A stretch of DNA of 64,000 nt. Source: JAMZMI01 sp049115715. Its GTDB lineage: Bacteria; Bacteroidota; Bacteroidia; Cytophagales; Cyclobacteriaceae. The stretch covers positions 1 through 64,000 of the forward strand of contig JAGDZQ010000008.1 of assembly GCA_049115715.1 (NCBI GenBank), given 5' to 3'. A program made the translations under genes and the position numbers. Below the pieces are notes generated by a model. It made no database searches. It was given only the letters and a program-made list of their open reading frames with translations, and had not been told where the DNA came from. Below are positions 52,644-60,321 of this stretch, piece by piece (the first letter of the stretch is position 1; each line of letters starts with the position of its first letter).

Positions 52644-54224
52644 ATGGCAGATGTTCGACCAGATGAGGTTTCAGCGATATTAAGAGAGCAACTCTCTAAT
52701 CAAAAAACAGAGGCTGAGCTTGAAGAAGTTGGAACTGTACTACAAGTCGGTGACGGTGTTGCAAGGATTTACGGTTTGTCCAAAGCTCAAGCAGGGGAGT
52801 TATTAGAGTTCGAAAATGGTTTGAGAGCTTTGGTTCTTAACCTGGAAGAAGACAATGTAGGAGCTGTACTTCTTGGTGAATCTACTGGAGTAAAGGAAGG
52901 AGATACCGTCAAAAGAACAGGGTCTATTGGTTCAGTGAAAGTTGGAGACGGCATGTGTGGTCGAGTGGTTGATACACTGGGAAATCCGATAGATGGAAAG
53001 GGAGCTATAGATGGTGAACTTTTTGAAATGCCAATTGAAAGAAAAGCACCAGGTGTTATCTATAGACAGCCTGTAAGTGAGCCACTTCAAACTGGTATCA
53101 AGGCAATTGACTCCATGATCCCTGTGGGTAGAGGTCAAAGAGAATTGATCATCGGTGACAGACAAACAGGTAAGACTGCTGTTGCGATTGATACCATTAT
53201 TAACCAGAAAGAATTTTACGATAGAGGAGAGCCTGTTTTCTGTATATATGTTGCTGTTGGGCAGAAGTCCTCTACAGTAGCGGGAATCGTTTCTGTACTT
53301 GAGAAAGCTGGAGCGGATAAATATACCGTGATTGTAAATGCATCAGCGTCTGATCCTGCTCCTATGCAGTTCTTTGCTCCATTTACAGGTGCTGCTATCG
53401 GGGAGTTCTTCCGTGATACGGGACGTCCTGCTTTGGTTGTTTATGATGACTTGTCAAAGCAAGCAGTTTCTTATCGAGAAGTATCCCTTCTCCTAAGAAG
53501 ACCTCCAGGGCGTGAAGCTTATCCTGGAGATGTATTCTACCTTCACTCAAGGTTATTGGAAAGAGCTGCGAAAATTATCGATAATGATGAGATCGCATCG
53601 AACATGAATGATTTGCCTCCATCATTGAAAGGAAAAGTAAAAGGTGGTGGATCTTTGACTGCACTTCCGATTATCGAAACGCAGGCAGGCGATGTATCAG
53701 CGTATATTCCTACCAATGTTATCTCGATTACCGATGGTCAGATATTCTTGGAGACTAACCTTTTCAACTCAGGTATCAGACCAGCCATTAACGTTGGTAT
53801 CTCAGTATCACGAGTTGGGGGTTCTGCACAGATCAAATCGATGAAAAAGGTATCTGGTACCTTGAAACTTGATCAAGCTCAATTCCGTGAACTTGAAGCT
53901 TTTGCTAAGTTTGGTTCTGATCTTGATGCGACTACACAGAGAACAATTGATAGAGGCAGAAGAAACCAAGAGATTCTTAAGCAACCTCAGTTTTCTCCAT
54001 CTCCGGTAGAAGAACAGGTAGCGATCATTTATGCTTCAACAAAAGGATTTTTGGATAAAGTACCTGAAAATAAGGTTAAAGCTTTTGAAGATGAGTTCCT
54101 TTCTCTTCTTAAGGCTCAGCATGGCAATGTTCTAGCGGACTTAAAAGCTGGTAAATTGACAGAAGAGGCAACAACTACTTTAGGTACAGTTGCTAAAGAC
54201 TTAGCGTCTAGATATACAGCATAA
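52644..54224 (+). CDS. atpA: F0F1 ATP synthase subunit alpha
   Basis: A 526-residue F1 subunit. The P-loop is GDRQTGKT near residue 172, followed by AIDTIINQK, VFCIYVAVGQKSSTVAGIV and ALVVYDDLSKQAVSYREVSLLLRRPPGREAYPGDVFYLHSRLLERAAK. The late signature PAINVGISVSRVGGSAQ includes the alpha arginine finger region. The alpha subunits carry non-catalytic nucleotide sites in the alpha3beta3 ring. The beta subunit gene atpD is not in this window. Confidence 0.99.
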   Translation: MADVRPDEVSAILREQLSNQKTEAELEEVGTVLQVGDGVARIYGLSKAQAGELLEFENGLRALVLNLEEDNVGAVLLGESTGVKEGDTVKRTGSIGSVKVGDGMCGRVVDTLGNPIDGKGAIDGELFEMPIERKAPGVIYRQPVSEPLQTGIKAIDSMIPVGRGQRELIIGDRQTGKTAVAIDTIINQKEFYDRGEPVFCIYVAVGQKSSTVAGIVSVLEKAGADKYTVIVNASASDPAPMQFFAPFTGAAIGEFFRDTGRPALVVYDDLSKQAVSYREVSLLLRRPPGREAYPGDVFYLHSRLLERAAKIIDNDEIASNMNDLPPSLKGKVKGGGSLTALPIIETQAGDVSAYIPTNVISITDGQIFLETNLFNSGIRPAINVGISVSRVGGSAQIKSMKKVSGTLKLDQAQFRELEAFAKFGSDLDATTQRTIDRGRRNQEILKQPQFSPSPVEEQVAIIYASTKGFLDKVPENKVKAFEDEFLSLLKAQHGNVLADLKAGKLTEEATTTLGTVAKDLASRYTA

Positions 54225-54236
54225 TATTAAACCGAG

Positions 54237-55130
54237 ATGGCAAATCTAAAGGAAGTAAAAGGTAGAATTCAGTCAGTAAGTTCGACTCAGCAGATTACAA
54301 AAGCCATGAAGATGGTGGCTGCTGCTAAGCTTCGACGTGCTCAGGATCGAATTACCCAGATGCGTCCTTACTCTCAGAAACTTTCTTCTATTATCGGGAA
54401 TGTTTCTTCTGGTGTGGATACCTCGAAAATCGAGAATCCTTACGCTGAAGTACGACCAGTAGGTAAGGTGCTCTTAGTTGTGGTTACTTCAGACAGAGGT
54501 CTTTGCGGAGGTTTTAACTCGAATATTTTTAAGAGCGTAAAAAGCTTAATTTCCGAAAAGTATTCAGACGTAGAGAAAGCCGGAAACTTGACCATTATGC
54601 CGATGGGTAAGAAGGCCTATGATTTCTATAGAAAGAGAGGGTTTCAGATAGTAGACGACTATCATTTGATATTCGGCGATCTTGATTTTGCTCATTCGAT
54701 GGAAGCATCAGATTTCGCAATGAGTGGTTTCCTTGATGGAAAGTTCGATAAGGTTGAAATCATTTTTAATGAGTTTAAAAATGTTGCAACTCAAATCGTA
54801 AGACAAGAGCAATTGCTTCCTATTGAGGTGAAAGAAAGTGAAGGTGAGGAGGAGTCTTCTTCTTCGGACTACATCTTTGAACCGTCTCAGGATTTTATAT
54901 TCAAAGAAATAATTCCTAAGTCGCTTAAGGTACAGTTTTATAAGACTTTGCTAGAGTCTAATGCATCTGAGCAAGGAGCTAGAATGACTGCAATGGGACA
55001 AGCCACAGATAACGCTGGAGAATTACTTAAGGAATTGAAATTGACTTACAACAGAACACGACAAGCTGCCATTACCAAAGAGATATTGGAGATTGTTGGT
55101 GGAGCCGAAGCACTAGCGCAGGGTGGATAA
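54237..55130 (+). CDS. atpG: F0F1 ATP synthase subunit gamma
   Basis: A 297-residue rotor shaft. The N-terminal helix (KGRIQSVSSTQQITKAMKMVAAAKLRRAQ) and C-terminal helix (MGQATDNAGELLKELKLTYNRTRQAAITKEILEIVGGAEAL) that form the coiled coil are intact, and VVTSDRGLCGGFNSNIFK is the family signature. A Ser/Glu-rich insert (KESEGEEESSSSDY, near residue 200) is an acidic loop in the Rossmann part. This is the last atp gene here; atpD and atpC must lie elsewhere. Confidence 0.98.
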   Translation: MANLKEVKGRIQSVSSTQQITKAMKMVAAAKLRRAQDRITQMRPYSQKLSSIIGNVSSGVDTSKIENPYAEVRPVGKVLLVVVTSDRGLCGGFNSNIFKSVKSLISEKYSDVEKAGNLTIMPMGKKAYDFYRKRGFQIVDDYHLIFGDLDFAHSMEASDFAMSGFLDGKFDKVEIIFNEFKNVATQIVRQEQLLPIEVKESEGEEESSSSDYIFEPSQDFIFKEIIPKSLKVQFYKTLLESNASEQGARMTAMGQATDNAGELLKELKLTYNRTRQAAITKEILEIVGGAEALAQGG

Positions 55131-55141
55131 ATTTCAACCTA

Positions 55142-55948
55142 ATGCTGGCAGAAGGTTATAAATATTTTAGATGGCTCTCATTGGACATAGTTCTGGGAGC
55201 CATTATTTTTTTAGCCTTTCTTGGTAGCTACTACGACACGAGTTTTTCATTTAGTATTTACTTTTCGCTAGCCTCAGCTATATGGTTGATATATACCACA
55301 GATCATTTAATTGATTCAGCAAAAGCTGCTGATTCAGCAAGACGTAAATTCCACAAGGATAATTTCAAAGGGTTGGTTTTCATTGGAGGAGTTGTCCTCT
55401 TATTGGCTTTGGTGAATGTATACTTCCTTCCTCATGATATCATAAAAAATGGAGCCATTCTTTCCTCGATGTGTATCGGGTATCTTCTGCTGGTGTATTT
55501 CATTCGAGCTCTTTGGTTTAAGGAGATCTTGGTGGCATTTGGGTATGGAGCTGGGGTTTTCCTTGTTCCGGTAACAGAGAATGGGGCGATTACGGCTCTT
55601 GATCTGATATTCCTCTTGCAGTTGGTATTGATTGCATTGATTAACCTATTGGTTTTTTCCTATTATGATATGGAGGAAGATTCGAAAGTCGGTTTTTCTT
55701 CCATTGCTAAGCAAGTTGGAGCAAAGAAGGCAAGGCTGTTGATTAACAGTTTGATTCTTTTATCTCTGATTGCTTCTGCATTCATTCTATTGACAACAGA
55801 AGCTGCTCTCTCGTTTGAAGTCGTTTATCTTTCTATGACTATCATATTGGCGGTTACGTTCTGGATGCCGTACTATTTTCGCGTCAAAGAACGATACAGA
55901 GCGCTGGGAGATGCCGTTTTCTACATGCCACTGATATTCCTCTTGTGA
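55142..55948 (+). CDS. UbiA-like integral membrane protein
   Basis: A 268-residue protein with seven to eight predicted membrane helices. WLIYTTDHLIDSAKAADSARRKFHKDN after the second helix and YYDMEEDSKVGFSSIAKQVGAKKA after the sixth resemble the two Asp-rich loops of UbiA prenyltransferases, where D-x-x-x-D binds prenyl diphosphate. The first loop lacks the usual N-D-x-x-D and reads T-D-H-L-I-D, so activity is uncertain. It starts 11 bases after atpG and overlaps the methyltransferase by 4 bases. A link to quinone or lipid chemistry is an inference from the fold and the methyltransferase. Confidence 0.6.
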   Translation: MLAEGYKYFRWLSLDIVLGAIIFLAFLGSYYDTSFSFSIYFSLASAIWLIYTTDHLIDSAKAADSARRKFHKDNFKGLVFIGGVVLLLALVNVYFLPHDIIKNGAILSSMCIGYLLLVYFIRALWFKEILVAFGYGAGVFLVPVTENGAITALDLIFLLQLVLIALINLLVFSYYDMEEDSKVGFSSIAKQVGAKKARLLINSLILLSLIASAFILLTTEAALSFEVVYLSMTIILAVTFWMPYYFRVKERYRALGDAVFYMPLIFLL

Positions 55949-56538
55949 ATGATTTCAACAGAATAGCTGGCATCTACGATCCAATCAAGAATCTTGTTTT
56001 CGGTGATAAGCTTGACAATGCTTCGATTCATTTTCTTGACCGAATTCAAGAAGGGGAAAGGGTTTTAATACTGGGGGGAGGTTCAGGTAAGATTTTGAAA
56101 TCGATTACCTCTAATGCTCAAATCACTTATGTGGAGCGGTCTCAAGTGATGATTCGATACGCTAAGCAAAACGCGAAGGAGGGTGTTGTCTTCGTCTGTG
56201 ATGATTTTATGGAATTTGACTCTTCGGTCAAATTTGACTGGGTTGTATGTCCGTATTTATTAGACGTTTTTGGATTAGAGAATCTGAAATTGGCTGTCCG
56301 GAAAATACATGATTTACTTGAACCAGATGGAAAACTTATGGTGACCGATTTCCAAAAGGGGGCTTGGTATCAAAACCTATTTGTGAGGTTTATGTACTTA
56401 TTCTTCGGTTGGACAACCAATATTGAAACCAAGTCGCTGAATAATATTCATCAAGTGATTACCGAAAAGGGATTTTTTGAAAAGGAGCTTCACTTTTTTG
56501 TAAATAGAATGGTTTTTTCAAGGGTTTATAGAAAGTGA
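55945..56538 (+). CDS. Class I SAM-dependent methyltransferase
   Basis: A 197-residue cytosolic protein starting at a GTG that overlaps the previous gene. The SAM-binding motif I is RVLILGGGSGKIL near residue 38, motif II the acidic strand end TYVERSQVMIRYAKQN, and DWVVCPYLLDVFGLENL plus LEPDGKLMVTDFQKG mark motifs post-II and III. The acceptor is unknown. The short YLFFGWTTNIE-type stretch is hydrophobic and may contact a membrane substrate. Pairing with the UbiA-like gene is consistent with lipid or quinone methylation, but this is not shown. Confidence 0.82.
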   Translation: MNDFNRIAGIYDPIKNLVFGDKLDNASIHFLDRIQEGERVLILGGGSGKILKSITSNAQITYVERSQVMIRYAKQNAKEGVVFVCDDFMEFDSSVKFDWVVCPYLLDVFGLENLKLAVRKIHDLLEPDGKLMVTDFQKGAWYQNLFVRFMYLFFGWTTNIETKSLNNIHQVITEKGFFEKELHFFVNRMVFSRVYRK

Positions 56539-56847
56539 ATCATTTATTCCTGTTCAAGGAGGGGAGTTAGGCCGTTCTATTCATTTGGAATAATATATCG
56601 GTTTTTTGATGTTTGAAATGATGAAGTTGCTAAGTGAATAAGGATCTACAAGGTGCTTTGCGTGAGGGATGAAAACAAAGTATAGAACGTCTGCCCGGAG
56701 TGTACTTGTGGACAGCCCGACCCTTTCGAAGCTGAGGCACGAAGCAAGAAAGGGGCACGCCCAAATGATATTCCAATTGGCACTGTTTAAGTAGTGTTCC
56801 AATCAAAAGAATTAATTTTCCATTGATTTTCTCAATGTGGGAAACCT
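56539..56847. other. Non-coding gap with an inverted-repeat element
   Basis: Between the methyltransferase and the sigma factor. From about 56690 to 56790 it holds CCCTTTC (56721-56727) and GAAAGGG (56748-56754) as inverted arms, bounded by GGACAGCCCGA on the left and GGCACGCCC on the right. GGGCGTGCCCCT...GGGTCGGGCTGTCC strings of this kind recur between genes in many Bacteroidota, by recollection. A short open frame on the minus strand across it is low quality. Confidence 0.45.
56690..56790. repeat. Inverted-repeat intergenic element
   Basis: Arms CCCTTTC/GAAAGGG at 56721-56727 and 56748-56754 sit inside a longer sequence whose minus strand reads GGGCGTGCCCCTTTC, then GAAAGGGTCGGGCTGTCC. 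It shares GGCGTGCCCCT with the hairpin loop at 403-413. Outer boundaries are approximate. Confidence 0.4.
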
Positions 56848-57438
56848 TTGAGAAATGATGATGTCATTACATCACAACTTGTGAAAGGAGAAGAAAGAAA
56901 TATTCACCGAGACCTGATCATCAGGAGTCAGCAGCATGATGCGAAAGCGCAGGCGGAGCTTTATGGCCTGTATGCGAGAGCGATGTTTAACATCTGTCGG
57001 CGTATGATGGGGGATGATGAAGAGGCGCAGGATCAGCTTCAGGAGTCGTTTGTAGATGCGTTTCAGAAGTTGCCTTCTCTACGTGAGGTGAGTACTTTCA
57101 GCGCATGGATTAAGCGAATAGTTGTAAATAATTGCATTAATGCGATAAGAAAGCGAAAGCTTCTTACTTCTGAACTAGATGAGAATCTGGATATGGAGGA
57201 AGAAGTGGATGATTTTGAGTATACAGAATACAAGGCGTCTCAGGTTATGGAGCTGGTGGAGAATTTGCCAGATGGATGCAAGACGGTTCTGAATTTATAT
57301 CTCTTTGAGGGTTACGATCATAAGGAGATAGGTCAAATTTTGTCAATCAGTGAGTCCGCTTCGAAGGCTCAATACTGTAAGGCAAAAGCACGAATTAGAA
57401 ATATGTTAGAGGCAAGACAACAGCAGCATGCAGGATAA
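56848..57438 (+). CDS. ECF-type RNA polymerase sigma factor
   Basis: A 196-residue sigma-70 family regulator. Region 2 covers ~25-95 (AQAELYGLYARAMFNICRRMMGDDEEAQDQLQESFVDAFQKL, SAWIKRIVVNNCINAIRKRK), and region 4 ~125-185 (LPDGCKTVLNLYLFEGYDHKEIGQILSISESASKAQYCKAKARI), with no region 3. The start is uncertain: TTG at 56848 or GTG at 56881, both before the conserved core. An anti-sigma-like gene overlaps its 3' end by 11 bases, so it probably controls the five-gene operon it heads, and others. Confidence 0.93.
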   Translation: MRNDDVITSQLVKGEERNIHRDLIIRSQQHDAKAQAELYGLYARAMFNICRRMMGDDEEAQDQLQESFVDAFQKLPSLREVSTFSAWIKRIVVNNCINAIRKRKLLTSELDENLDMEEEVDDFEYTEYKASQVMELVENLPDGCKTVLNLYLFEGYDHKEIGQILSISESASKAQYCKAKARIRNMLEARQQQHAG

Positions 57439-57937
57439 TCTAAAAAAACATATTGAGTCAAAAAGAGAGGAATTCGAAATATATGATTTCGAACAGGGAG
57501 AGTCATGGTTGAAGATTTCAGATCGTTTGAATCCGGATTCGAAACCGAAGCGTTTCATCAATTACTGGAAATATGCGGTGGCTGCTTGCTTGATTCTGGT
57601 AACTGGTTGGTCGGCTTTTTATGTAGGACAAAGTCAGAATAATGATGATTCACTGAGCGAGCTTTCTGAGGTGGAGTACTACTATCAAAACGAAATCGAG
57701 GCGAAACTTTCGCTTGTTAAGACGATGGTTGATGATCCTTTGCTTATGGCTGACTTGGAACTAATGGATATGGCTTTCGCGGATCTTAAAGCGGACTTGA
57801 AAGATGATGTCGATAATGCCGAGGTGGTAGAGGCTATGATGGAAAACTATCGATTGAAATTGAAAATATTAGAAAAGATATTAGAAGAAATAAGTGAAAA
57901 TGAAGAGGACAGAGATGATTCAGAAGTACGTCTTTAG
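57428..57937 (+). CDS. Putative anti-sigma factor, single-pass
   Basis: A 169-residue protein with a ~45-residue cytoplasmic segment (MQDNLKKHIESKREEFEIYD...), one membrane helix (YWKYAVAACLILVTGWSAFYV) and an acidic helical periplasmic part (LKADLKDDVDNAEVVEAMM, KILEKILEEISENEEDRDD). No zinc anti-sigma HxxxCxxC is present. Position after and overlap with the ECF sigma gene plus the topology make an anti-sigma role likely. It overlaps the next gene by about 23 bases. Confidence 0.75.
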   Translation: MQDNLKKHIESKREEFEIYDFEQGESWLKISDRLNPDSKPKRFINYWKYAVAACLILVTGWSAFYVGQSQNNDDSLSELSEVEYYYQNEIEAKLSLVKTMVDDPLLMADLELMDMAFADLKADLKDDVDNAEVVEAMMENYRLKLKILEKILEEISENEEDRDDSEVRL

Positions 57938-59036
57938 TCTGCTTGTATTGTGCTTTTGCTTGATTGCATCTGCACAATCTACCAGAATGGAGAAGAAGTA
58001 CGACAAGAGCTTTCCTGCAAATGAAGGAGGGAGATTGGATATTAACAATAAGTATGGCGAAGTGATCATCCGTGTGTGGGATCGTGATTCTGTACGAGTG
58101 ATGGTCAACATCGAGGCTGCCGGAAAGACTTCTGCGACCGTACAGAAGAATATGGAACGAATAGATATTACGTTTCGAGCTGTGGGCGATTTGATTACTG
58201 CTTCGACAGTAGTTAGGAAGGGCTCAGGGTTTTTTAAAGAGCTGATGTCAGAGGTGGATGATTACTCAAAATCTATATTTGGTAGCAATGGGCTGAAGGT
58301 TAATTATGAGGTATGGATTCCGGAGGACTTTAACTTAAATGTGGAGAACAAATTTGGAAATATTTATATGGCTGATTTGTCGGGGAAGGTTTCTCTGTAT
58401 TTGGCTCACGGTGATTTGAAAGCAAATAGGTTGGATGGAGAGGTCTCAATCAGACAGAGTTTTGGAAAAAATAATATCGATTTTATAAAAGATGGCACCT
58501 TGACATACAGAGGAGTTGAGTCAAGAATAGGTGAGGCCAAAGTGCTTAAGGTCGAGAGTAGCTCTTCGGAACTAGAAATCGACGATGTTACTTATGTTCA
58601 GCTAAACAGTCGCAATGATAAAATTTATATTACGGAAGCTGATGAAATAGTTGGGGACGGGACTTTCTCAGATCTTACGGCTGATGTCGTTCACAACAAT
58701 GTAAGCCTGAATTTCAATTACGGGGATATTTACTTCAGACGAATTCAGCAGGATTTTAAATCAATATCGCTGGTAAGTAAGTCAGCAGATATCAATTTGA
58801 TTCTGGATCAGGCGTCTTATGTCTTGACCAATATTACGGCGGATGAACGAAAGATGATCGTCCCAAACAGTATGCTTCTTTTGAAAAAGGAAATGGATGA
58901 GCAATCTCAGCAGATTACGCTCTCAGGGTTTGTTGGTAACACGCAAAGTTCCTACGGGGAGTTAAACATTCGATCCGAAGGAGGGGAGGTGATCATTGCG
59001 ATCAAAGAGCTACCCTTATTCTCCGATAAAGACTAA
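57915..59036 (+). CDS. Secreted protein with DUF4097-like beta repeats
   Basis: A 373-residue protein read from the ATG at 57915, which gives a signal peptide (MIQKYVFSLLVLCFCLIASAQ). An upstream in-frame ATG at 57894 would add seven basic residues. The mature part is a beta-rich solenoid: DINNKYGEVIIRVWDRDSVRVMV, LNVENKFGNIYMADLSGKVSLYLAHGDLKANRL, SLNFNYGDIYFRRI, typical of DUF4097-like (adhesin-fold) proteins. These often occur in ECF sigma and anti-sigma operons in Bacteroidota. It is probably an envelope protein whose role in signalling is unknown. Confidence 0.72.
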   Translation: MIQKYVFSLLVLCFCLIASAQSTRMEKKYDKSFPANEGGRLDINNKYGEVIIRVWDRDSVRVMVNIEAAGKTSATVQKNMERIDITFRAVGDLITASTVVRKGSGFFKELMSEVDDYSKSIFGSNGLKVNYEVWIPEDFNLNVENKFGNIYMADLSGKVSLYLAHGDLKANRLDGEVSIRQSFGKNNIDFIKDGTLTYRGVESRIGEAKVLKVESSSSELEIDDVTYVQLNSRNDKIYITEADEIVGDGTFSDLTADVVHNNVSLNFNYGDIYFRRIQQDFKSISLVSKSADINLILDQASYVLTNITADERKMIVPNSMLLLKKEMDEQSQQITLSGFVGNTQSSYGELNIRSEGGEVIIAIKELPLFSDKD

Positions 59037-59040
59037 TTAA

Positions 59041-59550
59041 ATGAAAGGAATAGTGTTTTTAGCTGCATTTCTACTTATTGCCATAAGTGGGAATGCTCAG
59101 CAGTATGAGCAGTCTGGTGGTATCAGAATGGGGCATACGTCAGGGTTAACCTACAAGAAATTTATACATAAGGAAGAGGCTGTTGAGTTTCTGCTCAGTG
59201 GACGAAAAAACGGGATTCAGGTGACTGGAGTTTATACTTTTCACAAGCCAATGGAGGTTTCGTTTAATGAAAATTTCTATGTCTACTATGGTGTGGGTGT
59301 GCACGTAGGGTATGAAAAGTACAATAATCTTAGAAAGATTGCTACGTCATTTGATCCACCACGTTTTGAGCAGGAAGAGGACAACTATATAGTAATGGGA
59401 GCGGACGCCATATTGGGAATAGAGTACCGATGGCTCAGTGTGCCGGTGACCGTAGGTTTTGATATTAAGCCCTATTTCAATTTTATTGGTATGAGGTATT
59501 CGCGAGTCAAGTTTTGGGATGCAGCCTTATCCGTCAAATACGTTTTCTGA
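59041..59550 (+). CDS. Small outer-membrane or periplasmic beta protein
   Basis: A 169-residue protein with a signal peptide (MKGIVFLAAFLLIAISGNAQ) and a beta-rich body with alternating aromatic residues: GIRMGHTSGLTYKKFIHKE, FYVYYGVGVHVGYEKYNNL, DAILGIEYRWLSVPVTVGFDIKPYFNF and the terminal strand DAALSVKYVF. The pattern and the final Phe suit a small eight-strand outer membrane barrel. No named family is certain. Its stop overlaps the next ATG by one base (TGATG). Confidence 0.65.
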   Translation: MKGIVFLAAFLLIAISGNAQQYEQSGGIRMGHTSGLTYKKFIHKEEAVEFLLSGRKNGIQVTGVYTFHKPMEVSFNENFYVYYGVGVHVGYEKYNNLRKIATSFDPPRFEQEEDNYIVMGADAILGIEYRWLSVPVTVGFDIKPYFNFIGMRYSRVKFWDAALSVKYVF

Positions 59551-60200
59551 TGAAAAAAAAGTACTGCCTAGCCTTATTCGTATTTATTCCCACTCTGCTT
59601 TTTTCTCAAACGTATCTGGATACTCATGATCCCAAAAGTAAGGATGTGAAGTCTTTGCTTGGGAAGGATAATGAAATGGCTGGTTTTGGTGGGGTCGATG
59701 TGAAAATGTCAGAGATCAAGAATGACCGCACGTTGCTTATCGGCGGCTATGGAGGCATGATCATCAATCGAAATTATCTGCTTGGAATTGGGGCGTATGG
59801 TCTGGCCAGTACCAATGACTTCCGAGGGAATCACCCTGGAAGTGTGGAGGAGCGGAAACTCAACTTACACGGAGGATATGGAGGTGTTGTATTGGGCGCA
59901 ACTTTGTTTACGCGTGAGGTTGTTCACCTGAGTTTTCCTATTCTTTTTGGGGGTGGTACTATGGACGTGGTTGACAATAAATTTCTCGACGGGGTTACGG
60001 ACTTTGAGGTCACGGTGGAGAAATCGGCTTTTTTTGTAATAGAACCCACCGCACAAATTGAAATAAACATCACGAAACGGTTTAGAATAGCAGGAGGAGT
60101 TTCCTATCGATATATCACAGCATCAGGATTTAGAAATATTGAAGACTCGGAGCTATCCGGGCTGGCCTCCACGCTTTCGTTTCGATTTGGGAGGTATTGA
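59550..60200 (+). CDS. Small outer-membrane-like beta protein
   Basis: A 216-residue protein read from the ATG at 59550 (MKKKYCLALFVFIPTLLFSQ, signal peptide). An upstream ATG at 59514 lies inside the previous gene. The body has glycine-rich strands: GGVDVKMSEI, TLLIGGYGGMIINRNYLLGIGAYGL, LHGGYGGVVLGATLF and the terminal TLSFRFGRY. It resembles a small barrel and is likely the last gene of the ECF sigma operon. Function unknown. A 7-bp hairpin lies 30 bases after the stop. Confidence 0.65.
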   Translation: MKKKYCLALFVFIPTLLFSQTYLDTHDPKSKDVKSLLGKDNEMAGFGGVDVKMSEIKNDRTLLIGGYGGMIINRNYLLGIGAYGLASTNDFRGNHPGSVEERKLNLHGGYGGVVLGATLFTREVVHLSFPILFGGGTMDVVDNKFLDGVTDFEVTVEKSAFFVIEPTAQIEINITKRFRIAGGVSYRYITASGFRNIEDSELSGLASTLSFRFGRY

Positions 60201-60228
60201 TTCCTAAAGCGGACAAGACATTCATGGT

Positions 60229-60245
60229 CTAGCAATAGTTGCTAG
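60229..60245 (+). terminator. Possible weak terminator hairpin
   Basis: CTAGCAA (60229-60235) pairs with TTGCTAG (60239-60245) around TAG. There is no T-run, so it may be only a structural hairpin at the end of the sigma operon. Confidence 0.3.
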
Positions 60246-60321
60246 TCTAATTACGCTTTATATGATATATTGAAGGTGAGTGTGCAGAGATAATTTTGTG
60301 CGGTTGTTTATAAAGTTAGTG

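Noticed and set aside
56581..56802. 73-codon open frame on the minus strand
   Set aside because: It lies across the inverted-repeat element, has no signal peptide or recognisable motif, and its composition differs from the neighbouring genes.
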